The translations under genes were made by a program, and so were the position numbers. This document shows, piece by piece, positions 1 through 11,000 of a stretch of DNA of 64,000 bases. Within the stretch, counting starts at the first letter, position 1. Each line of letters starts with the position of its first letter. Location of the stretch: positions 24,499,204 through 24,563,203 of the forward strand of contig CM066919.1 of the NCBI GenBank assembly GCA_033964015.1, given 5' to 3'. Under the pieces are notes generated by a model. It was not told where the DNA came from and did no database searches. It saw only the letters and a program-made list of their open reading frames with translations. This DNA comes from Scolanthus callimorphus (taxonomy: Eukaryota; Cnidaria; Anthozoa; Actiniaria; Edwardsiidae).

Positions 1-695
1 TTAGCCAATCACATCACGCGAATTTGCATATCTTCCGACTGGAACACTTTAGTGGTATCCATAAAAAAGTCAAAGCGGATATTTTAGCGCCAAAGCTAAA
101 ACTGACACTAGCATTATCTAATGTAGGGATTAATGTCTGAACAAAGTTTAAGTTGCAAGATTTCCTATAAAACATCTGAATAGCCGTGAGTTACAGTCTG
201 GCTACACAGTCTGGCTACATTTATTTTTTGGCCAACGCAAAGAAAGTTTCAAAGTTATAACCTCAGATTTTACTGGAAAAGCCTTTCTGATAAAATCCAA
301 TTTCATTATAAAAAGATTTGTCGTCATTATTATCGCATCGCAGTAAACTGTTTTTTTTTTTCGGACTTGATGAGCCAATAAGAGCTTCGTAGCAAATACC
401 CTACTTATCGGCTGTAAGAACGTGCTCGATTTTAGCACAACCCCATGCCTGAATACACGCAAATCTTGATCAAGATATTAAAAGTCATTGTAAATGCAAT
501 TTTTTCACGATAAAGGATGTCAACTTGTACTAGACGAAGGGAGAAGGCAAAAAAAAGTCGAGCAAAGGAAAGAAAAGAAGGAAATGAAAGGAAGAGATCG
601 AGTTAAAAGAAGAGAGCTACAGTTTCCGGTTCGAGAAGCTTTTACTTCAGAAAGACGTTGTAAGTTATATTTCAAAAGGGAACGACATAGTTAAC
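1..695. other. No gene recognised
   Basis: AT-rich sequence with no reading frame or splice pattern I can link to a protein family. It lies beyond the last PHACTR exon found and could belong to that gene's long downstream intron. Confidence 0.4.
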
Positions 696-1000
696 TAGTT
701 AACTATCCCCCGAAGGGGAGGTGAATAGCGGTGGATATATACCGAGACGGGAAGCATTGAGGTATATATCCACCGCTAGGCACCGACCCCGTAAGGGGGA
801 TAATTGTTTTAGTATATACCAAATCAGTAGAATAAAATTCGGCGGATTTAAATATTCGAAACGCAGTTCGCTCGAGAAACGAGCCGCTATTTTGAGAGTT
901 TTCTCAAAACAGTAAACAGTGTTGGATATCTACTATTTCAGGAACCAATCAGAGCGCACGAAAATGACTTTTCACTGATTTGGTGGAAAAACCTGCTTGC
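696..1000. repeat. Dispersed repeat family R1, copy 1 of 3
   Basis: The segment opens with AACTATCCCCCGAAGGGG, continues through a TATATACCAAATCAGTAG block and an ACTATTTCAGGAACCAATCAGAGCGC block, and ends near CACTGATTTGGT. Related copies lie at about 22957-23190 and 28522-28745. The internal ATATACCAAATCAGT and the terminal ACTGATTTGGTATAT (seen best in copy 3) are inverted complements, which suggests a non-autonomous DNA transposon. No coding capacity is visible. A poly-C tract follows at about 1035-1052. Confidence 0.7.
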
Positions 1001-1137
1001 CCCCAGCAAAAACAAAGGACGACCAAGGCTTGCCCCCCCCCCCCCCCCCCCCACAGACAAAAATTTCTAGCTATGGCCTTGATGAGCTGATAGTATCAAG
1101 CTCATGGAAATCGAGAGCGAGTAATCTAATTGTTTTA

Positions 1138-1317
1138 GTAAAATCACACTCAGACACTACCTTCGAATAATGAGACTTTTTATTTGAAGAAAAATGTTTG
1201 TTTTTCTTCAAAACGCTGGCCTTTTCAAAACTCACTATCTATGACTCAATAGACAGTGAGTTTTGAGCCAATCAGAATGCAGGATTCGTGATAGTTTGTG
1301 AGTGTGATTTTACTAAT
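1138..1317. mobile_element. MITE with TAGTAAAATCACACTCA termini
   Basis: Both ends are inverted complements (TAGTAAAATCACACTCA on the left, TGAGTGTGATTTTACTA on the right). The centre holds a short hairpin, AAAACTCACTATCT facing AGACAGTGAGTTTT. No open frame, so a non-autonomous palindromic element. Confidence 0.65.
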
Positions 1318-3126
1318 TTTGGATATCCGTTTGTTTGTGTGAAATATCCGTTTAGTAAAATTGGTGACAGGTTATAACTTTATTTAGCAATATACGCGAT
1401 AATAATTTTCTTATTATTTCTCATAATTATCGTCTGTTATTAGTTAAGGCGGCCTTTGTCTGCTTTAATAGACAAGCTGGCGCTCCCAGCATCAGGTGCA
1501 TCATGGATACTATATCAGGAAAAGATGGCGGAATTACTTCTGAATCGCAGAAGAAATGCAAGCCTGGAAATCATCACTCAAAAGTCTAAATCTTAGACTT
1601 TCTCCAAAACATCTTACAAGTGTTCAGAAACATTTCAAATTTAATTCCGTAGCTGTTCCTTTAAGTTTTATTTCTAGAAACATTTATAACACAGAAAATT
1701 ACAGAAACTACAATACGTATTACATAAAACAAAAAAACGACTAAAAACAAAAAAAATTATAATTATTATAAAACATATATTATTATAAAACAAAACTCTT
1801 CCCGCCAACATTCGCAATAGTGACCACATCAGACATTTTGCAAGGGAAGTCAGAGTTCACCTGAAGGAGCGTGCTAGCAGCCAGCTTAAGCCTGGTTTCC
1901 AGGTTTCCGCGAAACAATAGAATAATTCCAATTTCCATTGTTTCACGGTCGACTAATACGACAGATAAGACTATATGAAAAGCAGGGTTAACCTGAACTG
2001 TTTTCCCCTACAAATCTGACATATTTCTATCATCTTGTCATGATTACCCATGATGCACCGGTGACCGTGAGCTCGTCTTTTGCGCGCCATGTCAGACATC
2101 AGACTTGTACTTAGTCCTCCGGAAAAAAAACAGGGAGCCCAAGGGTACAGAGGCTCATTGCTCTCGAGGGGGTCCACTACATAATGATATTTGTGTCTTT
2201 TCATTACAAATTGGATGGAAGTATCATTTACTACGGTCATGTACGGAGATAAGCTTTTACAGAACAATTTTTCCCGCAATTTATTTTATTATTATTATTA
2301 TTATTTTATTTTACTTACCTTACTAGTTTAGTACCTAAAGCTGCTCTGCGCTCTAGCTTTTCTTCTTCTGTTTTCGCTACAAAAAGATGAAACAAGTTAC
2401 TTTTAAAGAACGTCTGTCCGTGACAATGTTTTGATTCTGTTGAGGTTCTAAAATACTTACAAACTTTAAAAGTACAATTGCCAGTTCATCAAAAGCCAAT
2501 AGAAAGGTAAGATTTCTAACGAAAACTTTAAAAGGTGGCTAAACTTTGAAAGAAATCGACTTCAACTTTTTCGGTACCTCATTAGCATAGAATTTTATGG
2601 ACCAGAAAATAATAATAATAATAATTTATTTATTTATAGTGCGCTTTTTAACATATAATGATCAAAAGCGCATTACACGGTATCTAACTATTAATATAAT
2701 CTAACTTACATATTATGTACAATTTAAAATATATATACAATTAAATGTATATAATGTCACGCAAGGTGGACAGACGTTCTTTAATGGAACAGTATGAGGG
2801 CTTTCACAACCTATTAAGATAGAGCCAAGCCAATGCAATTTTTTTTAAATAATCTCAGTTATATTGGTTAAGAACGCTGAATTTGGTTCAAATAAAAGTT
2901 CCATTTGAGATGTGGGTCCTGGTATTCTAGCGTACAACTTTGCTTTACATCATGAATGGCATTTTAATTATGTTTTGGTCATTTCTAAATGCTGCTCTCC
3001 CCTCTGGCGACCATGATTCATAGCGCTAAAACAATAGTGTTTTCATATGACGTCATAGTAAATAGGTCAATCAGAAACGAAAAATTAAACAACCGACTAA
3101 TCAGGGGACGAAGTAAGTACAACATG
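1318..3126. other. No gene recognised; microsatellites
   Basis: No supported coding region. Low-complexity (ATT)n lies near 2287-2312. An (AAT)n run near 2608-2626 leads into TTTATTTATAGTGCGC, a common arrangement for the 3' tail of a degraded retroelement. Confidence 0.4.
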
Positions 3127-3330
3127 AGTGGAGATAAGGAATTAACCTTGTGTGAAAGCTGAAGTGCTCCTAATGAAATATCCCATGTGTGCTTCTGAGC
3201 GTTAGCCCTAGTAAGCGGAGAAAGAGAAAAAATCTCTGACCCGAGAGGGATTCGAACCCACGACCTCTGGAATTGTACATCCGATGCTCTACCAGCTGAG
3301 CTATCAGGTCAGACTGGGAGCAGGTCGGGG
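3127..3330 (-). repeat. tRNA-derived SINE-like unit, copy 1
   Basis: A unit of about 200 bp recurs 291 bp downstream in the same orientation. It contains a minus-strand tRNA-like segment (3237-3311) with intact RNA polymerase III A and B boxes, followed by a shared non-tRNA body ending GGAGATAAGGAATTAACC. A tRNA head plus unrelated body is the usual SINE design. A local duplication of a degenerate tRNA locus is the alternative. Confidence 0.55.
3237..3311 (-). tRNA. tRNA-like sequence (degenerate, probably SINE head)
   Basis: Read on the minus strand, a 7-bp acceptor stem (GACCTGA with TCGGGTC), a D arm, an A box (TAGCTCAGCTGGTAGA) and a B box (GGTTCGAATCC) are all present. The anticodon stem has mismatches, and the loop puts G where U33 should be. 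The anticodon position reads TAC (valine-like), but the loop is not canonical. I therefore do not call it a functional tRNA. Confidence 0.4.
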
Positions 3331-3417
3331 TAAATTAGATGTTATGTTCGCGGTAATGAAGTGAATATATGTAGATGTTCAGGCAAGCCTGTGGCCGCGT
3401 AGCACTAAGTTAAACAG

Positions 3418-3622
3418 AGTGGAGATAAGGAATTAACCTTGTGTGAAAGCTAACGTGCTCATGAAATGGTCCCATGTGTGCTTCTGAGCGTTAGCCCTAG
3501 TAAGCGGAGAAAGAGAAAAATCTCTGACCCGAGAGGGATTCGAACCCACGACCTCCGGAATTGTACATCCGATGCTCTACCAGCTGAGCTATCAGGTCAG
3601 ACTGGGAGCAGGTCGGGGTACG
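3418..3622 (-). repeat. tRNA-derived SINE-like unit, copy 2
   Basis: Near-identical direct repeat of the unit at 3127-3330, including the flanking body and the tRNA-like segment. Close spacing and high identity suggest a recent local duplication rather than two insertions. Confidence 0.55.
3525..3599 (-). tRNA. tRNA-like sequence, second copy
   Basis: Same 75-nt tRNA-like segment as at 3237-3311, differing by about one base in the anticodon arm. The A and B boxes are preserved, and the anticodon stem-loop has the same defects. Confidence 0.4.
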
Positions 3623-6600
3623 ACATGAGTTTTGTCGTAACCAAACGAAACAAGAGACACTGTGTTCTTTTTACTTCGCATTCTGATTGGCTAACTAAAC
3701 AAAGACCCAAGATTTTGACCAATAAGAATCTGTAGAAAATGCAAGTCTGTTTACTTTCGACGGTCATAAAATCCGCTCCATGTTTTTAAGGTCTCGAGAA
3801 AGGTAAAAATGTAAAAATTCATAAAATGACTTTTTTTATCGAAATTCATTTGATACAGTCCTATCATAATGTGATAAACGCACTCGGGATGCTGGAAAAG
3901 AAACTGACTCGCATACGGCTCGTGATTTTCAAACTTTTCTCGTGTTTTTTTCAGCAAAAGAGAACAAATACCATTTGAGTACAATACACTAAGGTTAGTC
4001 AAAGCTGCTTTTAACATTCTCTTCTATATGCGTTAATCTTTTACTTATAATCTCTACAGATCTCTAATCAGGTGGAATTTAGCTGCAATTAACAGTAATC
4101 TAATTGTGCCCAACTCTCCAAATTAGTTCTTAAACTACAAACATACTAAGAAACATACATACTGTTTCATCTGAGACGAAGCAATCATTTTTGCTGATTT
4201 TACAGATCGCGTTTCACTTGGCTGGACAGATGACGCTATATTTGTTGAATTATATATTTTACAAACACAGAAAAAAACAAAACGCACACAAGAAGAAACA
4301 CATGTGGAACATTTTGGGAGCAAAACTCAGCCAAAAAAATTTAAGCCCCAAAATTGTATAACATATGGCATTTGTGAAAAGATTAAAACATAGATGATCT
4401 GGGACATATTAGAAGAATAAATTTTTCTTGTAATCGATAGGAAAAAGTCTGGTATCTCCTAAAAGAAAGCATAGTAAAAACCGAAACTTATTTGGAATTA
4501 GTAAAAAAATTGCCAAGGCTTTTTTGTAGGTGTTTGAAAGGAATTCTTGTCAACGAAAGACGGTTAGCTGCAACCGACGGTAATATATTATACAATAATC
4601 TAAAAGCTTTTACTGCCGGTATAGTTCTTTGTTCTTCAATTGAACAGTCACAAAGTATTTTTTTCAAATTAAAAATCACTTTCAGAATTATCTTGACTCT
4701 ATATGGAATCTTTTTTAAGAATTATAAAACAATAGTCTGAAAAAATAGAGACGGACAATAAAGATTTTGTAACTAGGATGTTTCACATCCAGCAAGGTTG
4801 GACTATTCCACTTTCTCTGCTATCGAGAAAATCAATACAAAATTTAATAACACTTATGAATTAAAAGCAAAGCAAATAAAAATCAAGTGCCAAATCTTAC
4901 AGGGTTTTTTTTAGAAACCGTTAAAAGAATCAGTATCATTGAGATCTATAACGCTGTAGAAGTGTAATTTTGAGGTGTAATTGGACGGCTTAAGAAAGTG
5001 AAAATTGCACCGTAAATGTAACAACTTTAATAACACTTTAGACCCATGTGGGCTGGACATATTCAAAATAAATGAGGCAGAGTTAAATACAAATATCAAA
5101 CCTTCATGGAGTTTACTGGTGTGTAAATGGCGTGTAACAAAGGCCTAAGCAGCCTGGGATTTTGCGTGGGTTTAGCGGCGTTTTGAAAGTAATGTTTCGT
5201 GTCGTATGGGTCCAGCTTGCTAGAAATTCAAATTGAATTTATAGAAGGAAATTTCCTTCCAGACATAACTGAGACATAAAAGCTTTAATCTTTTATATCC
5301 TACACACTATATTTTTCGATCAGGCATTTGCTTTCTTGTTTTCATTTAAGTCATTGGGAGATTTTGGTTTTGAAGTCTCAGTTGAGCATAAAGAGCAATT
5401 TGTGAGATAAAACTGAGGAATATTCAGCTTATTAACACCGAGATAAGATTGAAATAACATTTTTCAATGGTGTTAGACTCGTTTTAGATTAAATGGAAAC
5501 GAAAACAAAGCTTACCATAAACCACTTAATATATTGCCCAAGCCTTTCCAACTAAAGAGTGCAAATTTGCTAGAGGAAATAGGAACAGTGAAATCGCCTA
5601 AGTCCCTTCCCTTTCCTGCCTCCAAACGCCGTACCCCCAAAACAGATACGATACTTACGTAGTCCAAAATTTTCTGTTAATTGTGGCCCCATAAGGGTCA
5701 TAATTTGTCGCAAGAACAGCATTCCCACACCATTTAGGATAAAAAATAAGTCCACTACTCAGAAAAGCATTCATGGATTAATTCAAACTTGTATCAGATC
5801 AGATGTAGATCACCTATGCTGGTTGATGTTATTTTTTATCTCTAAAATGTAGTACCTCTCCAATTGGAAGATTTTATAATTGTGGGGCATAAATATTCAA
5901 ACAGTACGGACAGGTGTAGAGGATTTTTTTTAGCTATTAACAATAGGGGATAGCAACAAATTTGACCAGAGTGGCTAGAATTGGTGTTCCTCGACTGTAT
6001 CAGCTATTCACATGCAAGTGTAATAATCAAATTAGAAGCAATGAGCCACTGTAAAGCAAACTTTGATCAATGCTCGATATCTAGGCTGGAAACTATTGAA
6101 GAGTTCATAATATTTGCTATTTGCATAGAAGAGATTTTGTACAAGGGGAATTGTTGGATTTATACTCTTAAACCTAGCTATTATAAAAAGTAACTTTTTT
6201 CTGCTTACAAAATATGTTTACAAAGAAAAACATTTCTATGTTTAGGAATATACATTACACACAGTTTACGACCTGAAACATGTTGAAAAATCACTCCTCA
6301 GACAAAATAACCACAACAATTCCATCTCAATCTACTTATGATTTACATACAACAAAAGGCGTTGAGGTTTTCAATGTTATTATTGAATGATTATTGAATA
6401 AAAATTCTGGGGGTTGCATTTAAAACAGCATGTAGCACAAGCCAATAGAAGATACGTAGTGGACCACAAGATAAATAAATCACAAGCAGAAGAGATTCAA
6501 TTGCATGAAATTGATAATGTAGAAAACATAAAAAGTATTATAAACACATACTTAACATTTTTGATAAAAATAAACAGCTTAACAAAAGCATAATCTGCCA

Positions 6601-7505
6601 AAGTGTCCTCGCTCAGGGAGTTCTTCATTTTGAGATTATAAATTCAAATTGTTATCAAATCCATTATTAATCTCTTGTGTGTGGTTTTCCACCCCTTTCA
6701 TGCTATAAGATTATTATCGCAATGTCCAGAATTATTTCCCCCGTTAGACTAAACTAAGGTAAATGAAACATTTTTTCAGTTTACAGATTAATGAATGATT
6801 GTTTCCAAACTGTTTAATAAATTCGCCTCATAAATAAGACTGGGGCCACTGAAACCAGTTCAACATATGATTCAACATTTGTGAAGATTTATTTAACAAT
6901 TTCTTCATGAAAAAGCTCTCAGAACCCAACGGAACTCGGTACATATTTTCTAATGTATGTTCAGCGAAATTTAACCTCATTCAATCTGTTTATCATTTTC
7001 TAAATCCCTGAAAATGTAACTTCGGGAAAAGATGAATCATGTTGAACACCATGTTGAATCATGTTCAATGATGTTTAACAGTTCGACATTTGTGAAAAAG
7101 TTCCATAAAAATCAAGCTTCCTGTCATGTAAAAGGGCTATCCTTTAGCCACTGCTAAATACTGGCATCGCTAAAAATTTTGCATCTAGAATAGAACAAGA
7201 ATAAAGTTGAATGGACACAGAACTGGTTTGTTTTCTTGTTGACTGATCCTGAAACTGAGCTTGTCTGTCATCTTGATCACTATTTTAATATGGTGGGGTG
7301 AGCTGTGTCATGATTGGCTACTGAGCATGCAGGTTAGCCCACAGGTGCCGGTATATGGATAGCAGAGCTTGGGTCCATGCAAGCATAATGGGCACATATT
7401 ACTATGGCGAGTTATTCCTTGCTTGTTTGCTAGCTTGGTGGGAGGATTTTGTTAAAGTATAACGTCCACTGAGAAATCCCCATGACTGGTGCAAGGGGTG
7501 CACCC
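3623..7505. other. No gene recognised (candidate PHACTR 3' intron)
   Basis: AT-rich. I searched the minus strand by eye for the remaining PHACTR RPEL exons and its C-terminal block and did not find them. Short repeated CATGTTGAA words occur around 7040-7075. Nothing else is supported. Confidence 0.4.
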
Positions 7506-7509
7506 TTAA

Positions 7510-7735
7510 AGAGCCTCTGTCAGCCTCCATTTTGCCAGCCTAGCAACATACCGAGACAGAGAAAGCATCCATTTCCATCGGCTGATTTAGGAGATGTAGT
7601 GCAATATTTTCAATTGAATTCGATAAATGAATAATAAAACTTTGTTTTTAGAAGACCAGTTCAAGATTTCTACACGTAATTCGTTGTCTGATAGCGACTG
7701 AAAACAATAACAAAGGAGTGGCTGACAAGGGCTGT
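7510..7735. mobile_element. TTAA-type MITE, copy 1
   Basis: Preceded by TTAA (7506-7509), it begins AGAGCCTCTGTCAGCC and ends GGCTGACAAGGGCTG, so the termini are inverted complements. The right flank reads TTAC, probably a decayed TTAA. A second copy at 62145-62567 keeps TTAA on both sides. TTAA duplication is the hallmark of piggyBac-type transposition; no transposase is present. Confidence 0.7.
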
Positions 7736-8087
7736 TTACGGCATTTGTGCCAGCATGGGAATGTTCTATTTCTTGTTTTTCTGTCCCTCAAAATTTATTC
7801 CTCCAGTTTAGTTATACTGACAGTGATACTGTTTTTGCCCTGTGATTTTGGACAACCTCGTTTTAGGGCAATCACGTTTTGAGTACAGCTTCAAGTACAA
7901 GTCAATGCAGTGAACTGTGATATTTAGTTGTAACATCTTCCAAAAAGTTAACTTATCACTCATTGCTTTACTTTTCCTGGAAAAACTGGGGGCATGACCT
8001 CCTTTACCCTACCGCTCAACCCCTATCCCAAACCGTTTCCCTGGCTCCTGTTATCCTGAAGCTCACTAGGTAATTCAAGTGACTTAC

Positions 8088-11000
8088 TTGGAATAATATT
8101 GCGTTCTTCTAGCTCTTTCTTAGATGGACGTGACTTTAGTTTCTGAGCAAGGCTGTCTTTTCTTTTTAATTTAGATGCAAGACCTATAAATAACAAAAAG
8201 AGTACAATTTAGCAAACCAGAACACTTTACAGTATGCCCTCTAGCTACCCCCTAGGACGCTGAGGCCGTTTGGTCTTCGTATGGGACACCGAAAAACAGC
8301 CGCCTCAAGGCCGTAGCTTTTGCCCGGGGACAAGCCTTGGTCATCCTTGGGGGGGGGGATTTTTCTCCACATGTTGATGCTAAAATTTTGCTTTGCTGGG
8401 GGGCCCCCTCTGGCCCTTCACTAGATACAGCACTGCGCCTACATCAAAAACTGGCCTGCTAATTCAAAACATGAGCCCCTGCAGAAAGGAAACATCTAAC
8501 TCCTTCACCAAGACTCCAGCTCAGCATTATTTACAAACATTTTACCTGTGACAACTCCATCAACTTCCTCTTCCTCAGATGACTCATCCCCTTCAATGTT
8601 AGCTAGTGGTGCCTTAGGCTTATTTTCCTTGTTTGAATCACGTTTGGCACCAGATCTAGCAAATGGGATACAATTTCTGTAGCTGTTGCTACGATGGTGC
8701 TCCTCGTCTGAATCACTGTCGTAATAATGGACATTACTGTCATGGGCGCTCTGTACATGTACGACCCTGGAAATCAAAGGACATGATCACAAAACATCTT
8801 TATTATGGGCATGATTTAAATTTATTCCAAGCCTGAAACTTTGTGTGCATTTTAATTAGCTTGATTCTGATAGGTGTGATTTTACACTTTAATGAAACCA
8901 GGCGAATTAGCCAATCAGAAGGACATATGTTGCATTAATACCAAGTATTCCAGGCCAAAATTGCAATTGAGCATAAAAGATTTCCATTTCCTCTGAACAT
9001 CTACACTGGGTTCCCAAAACTGCAAAAATGTTTCCATCCCCCTTTCTCAAACCATGACTAAACCCCAGGAATACTACCCAAATTACTAAACTGTTAGCAC
9101 CCCGGGGACAAACGATTGATTGTTTTTCAAATTCAGTTAACTTACGTGACCATTTTGTTCGATCGAAATGGCCATGTTTCTGTACATTTCTAACATCAAA
9201 CAAAAGAAATGTGACCATCTTGATCGTGTCATGTGATCATTTCAATCGATCGAATTCAAAAATGATCGATCATTTCTTTCCTGGGTGCTAGCAGTTTAGT
9301 GATTTCGGTAGTTAGTTTCTGCGCAACACTATGCTTTGTGTGTACATATGCATATACAGTACCTTCTTGATGAATCTGCTCCTCTGTTCTGCGACTGCTG
9401 GTTATCACTGTTAGCTGTACTCTGTCCTTTGGTTCTTGACTGGATGCCTCGTTTTGCTGTAGAATAGGATAACAATATAAAATTTACATACTGGTATGAC
9501 AGACAGACAGACTTTATTTATACACAGACAAACCACTCAGTATACATGTCATTCACTTGGAAGATTGTTCCAGAGACAACACTCCACAGTTTGGGGGTAC
9601 ATGGTCTGTTTATTGCCATCAGACCAGCGCGATTCGCGAATCCTCCTCGAGGAGGATAAAAACAAAATTTATATGTACATGTATTACACTGTTCGAATAG
9701 AGCACGCAAGCATAGACTAAAACTATAACAATGAACATGCGAACCTGAACTAGTGTATATAGCTATTATTATGTGTCATGCAAGCACAGAATTTCCGCTG
9801 TGGTATTTAATTGTGATTTAGAAAATAACACCTATGTTGTATTGTGAATGTGCGCATTCTGATTGGTTAAAAAGCATATTGTTTGTAAGAGACCTGAGAA
9901 ACACGATTGTCACGCCACGCTGTTGCGCGTGTGTACGTTATTTTCTAAAAGCAATAAAATACTTTCTGCGTGCTCTCTGGTTTCTTACAAACACTCCGGG
10001 AATGTTGGTCGAACTGATAAAACTTGAAGTTTTGATCAGTTCTCGCAACATCCCCCTCGTGTTTGTAAGAAAGCAGAGAGCACGCGGAAAGTACTTTTAT
10101 TGCTTAAAAACAAGTCTATCACACATAATTGTTTTCTCCATTGTAGGAGGTTTCGTGGGAGAATATATACTGAATAAATGTGGGCGCTAGATTATTAAGG
10201 GCTTTAAACACCATCATAGCTTTTTGCTGGGCCCTTTGTTTGTACATGTACCCTGTCCCAGCCCAGCACACCGAGAACCTGATCAGAACTAGGGTCAAAA
10301 CTAGAATTAGTAATTATTCTAGCTGCTCAACTCTGGAGCTTTTGTATTGATAATGCCATAAGTTTATTGTTAAAGAAAGAAGAAAGGGTCTTCTCCTCAT
10401 CATGAGGGAACTCAAAGCAGTGGAAAGTACCTGTAAATGCTAGACAAGGAGTGAGTGGAGGCCTTAATGGGCTGCATTAGATGGCACAATCATGAGGGCT
10501 GTTTTACAGTAAATATGCCTCCAAGAGCCAGGTCATTGTACTGGGCGACAAGCCCCTACTCTTATGAAGAGTGCAATGGGTTCTTTAGCATCAGAACTTT
10601 TTCAGAAGCACTGTATTGAGCAAATCTGATATGGGACATTGTCATCCTATGTTTTCACCTCTTCCAGCAATGTTCTCTCCACATGAGCATTTTTGAAGAA
10701 GGACTGTTTATAGTGTCTGAATAGGCTGGTCACTATGGTCAGTTGTTTTAAATACGTCCTTTAGGATACCATAAGCACAAGATGGCAGCTTAGTGAGGTT
10801 TTTGTATGACACTGTTGTGAGTTAAATGGTAATCACTTTACTGTTTTTCTTCCAGGAGAATTGCACAAAATTTCGCCATTGTCTCCAAATTTTTCGAGTC
10901 CTGGGGTTGACGTCCCTGCATCTGATGGTATCGTGCTTTGCTTACAAGTCAGAACATTAAAATAAAAATCTGAGACTCCTAGACCACGGTAAAAAAAATC

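Noticed and set aside
9834..10190. 118-residue plus-strand frame
   Set aside because: It spans both arms of a palindromic element in a PHACTR intron. Hydrophobic content comes from AT-rich sequence, and no homologue is recognised.
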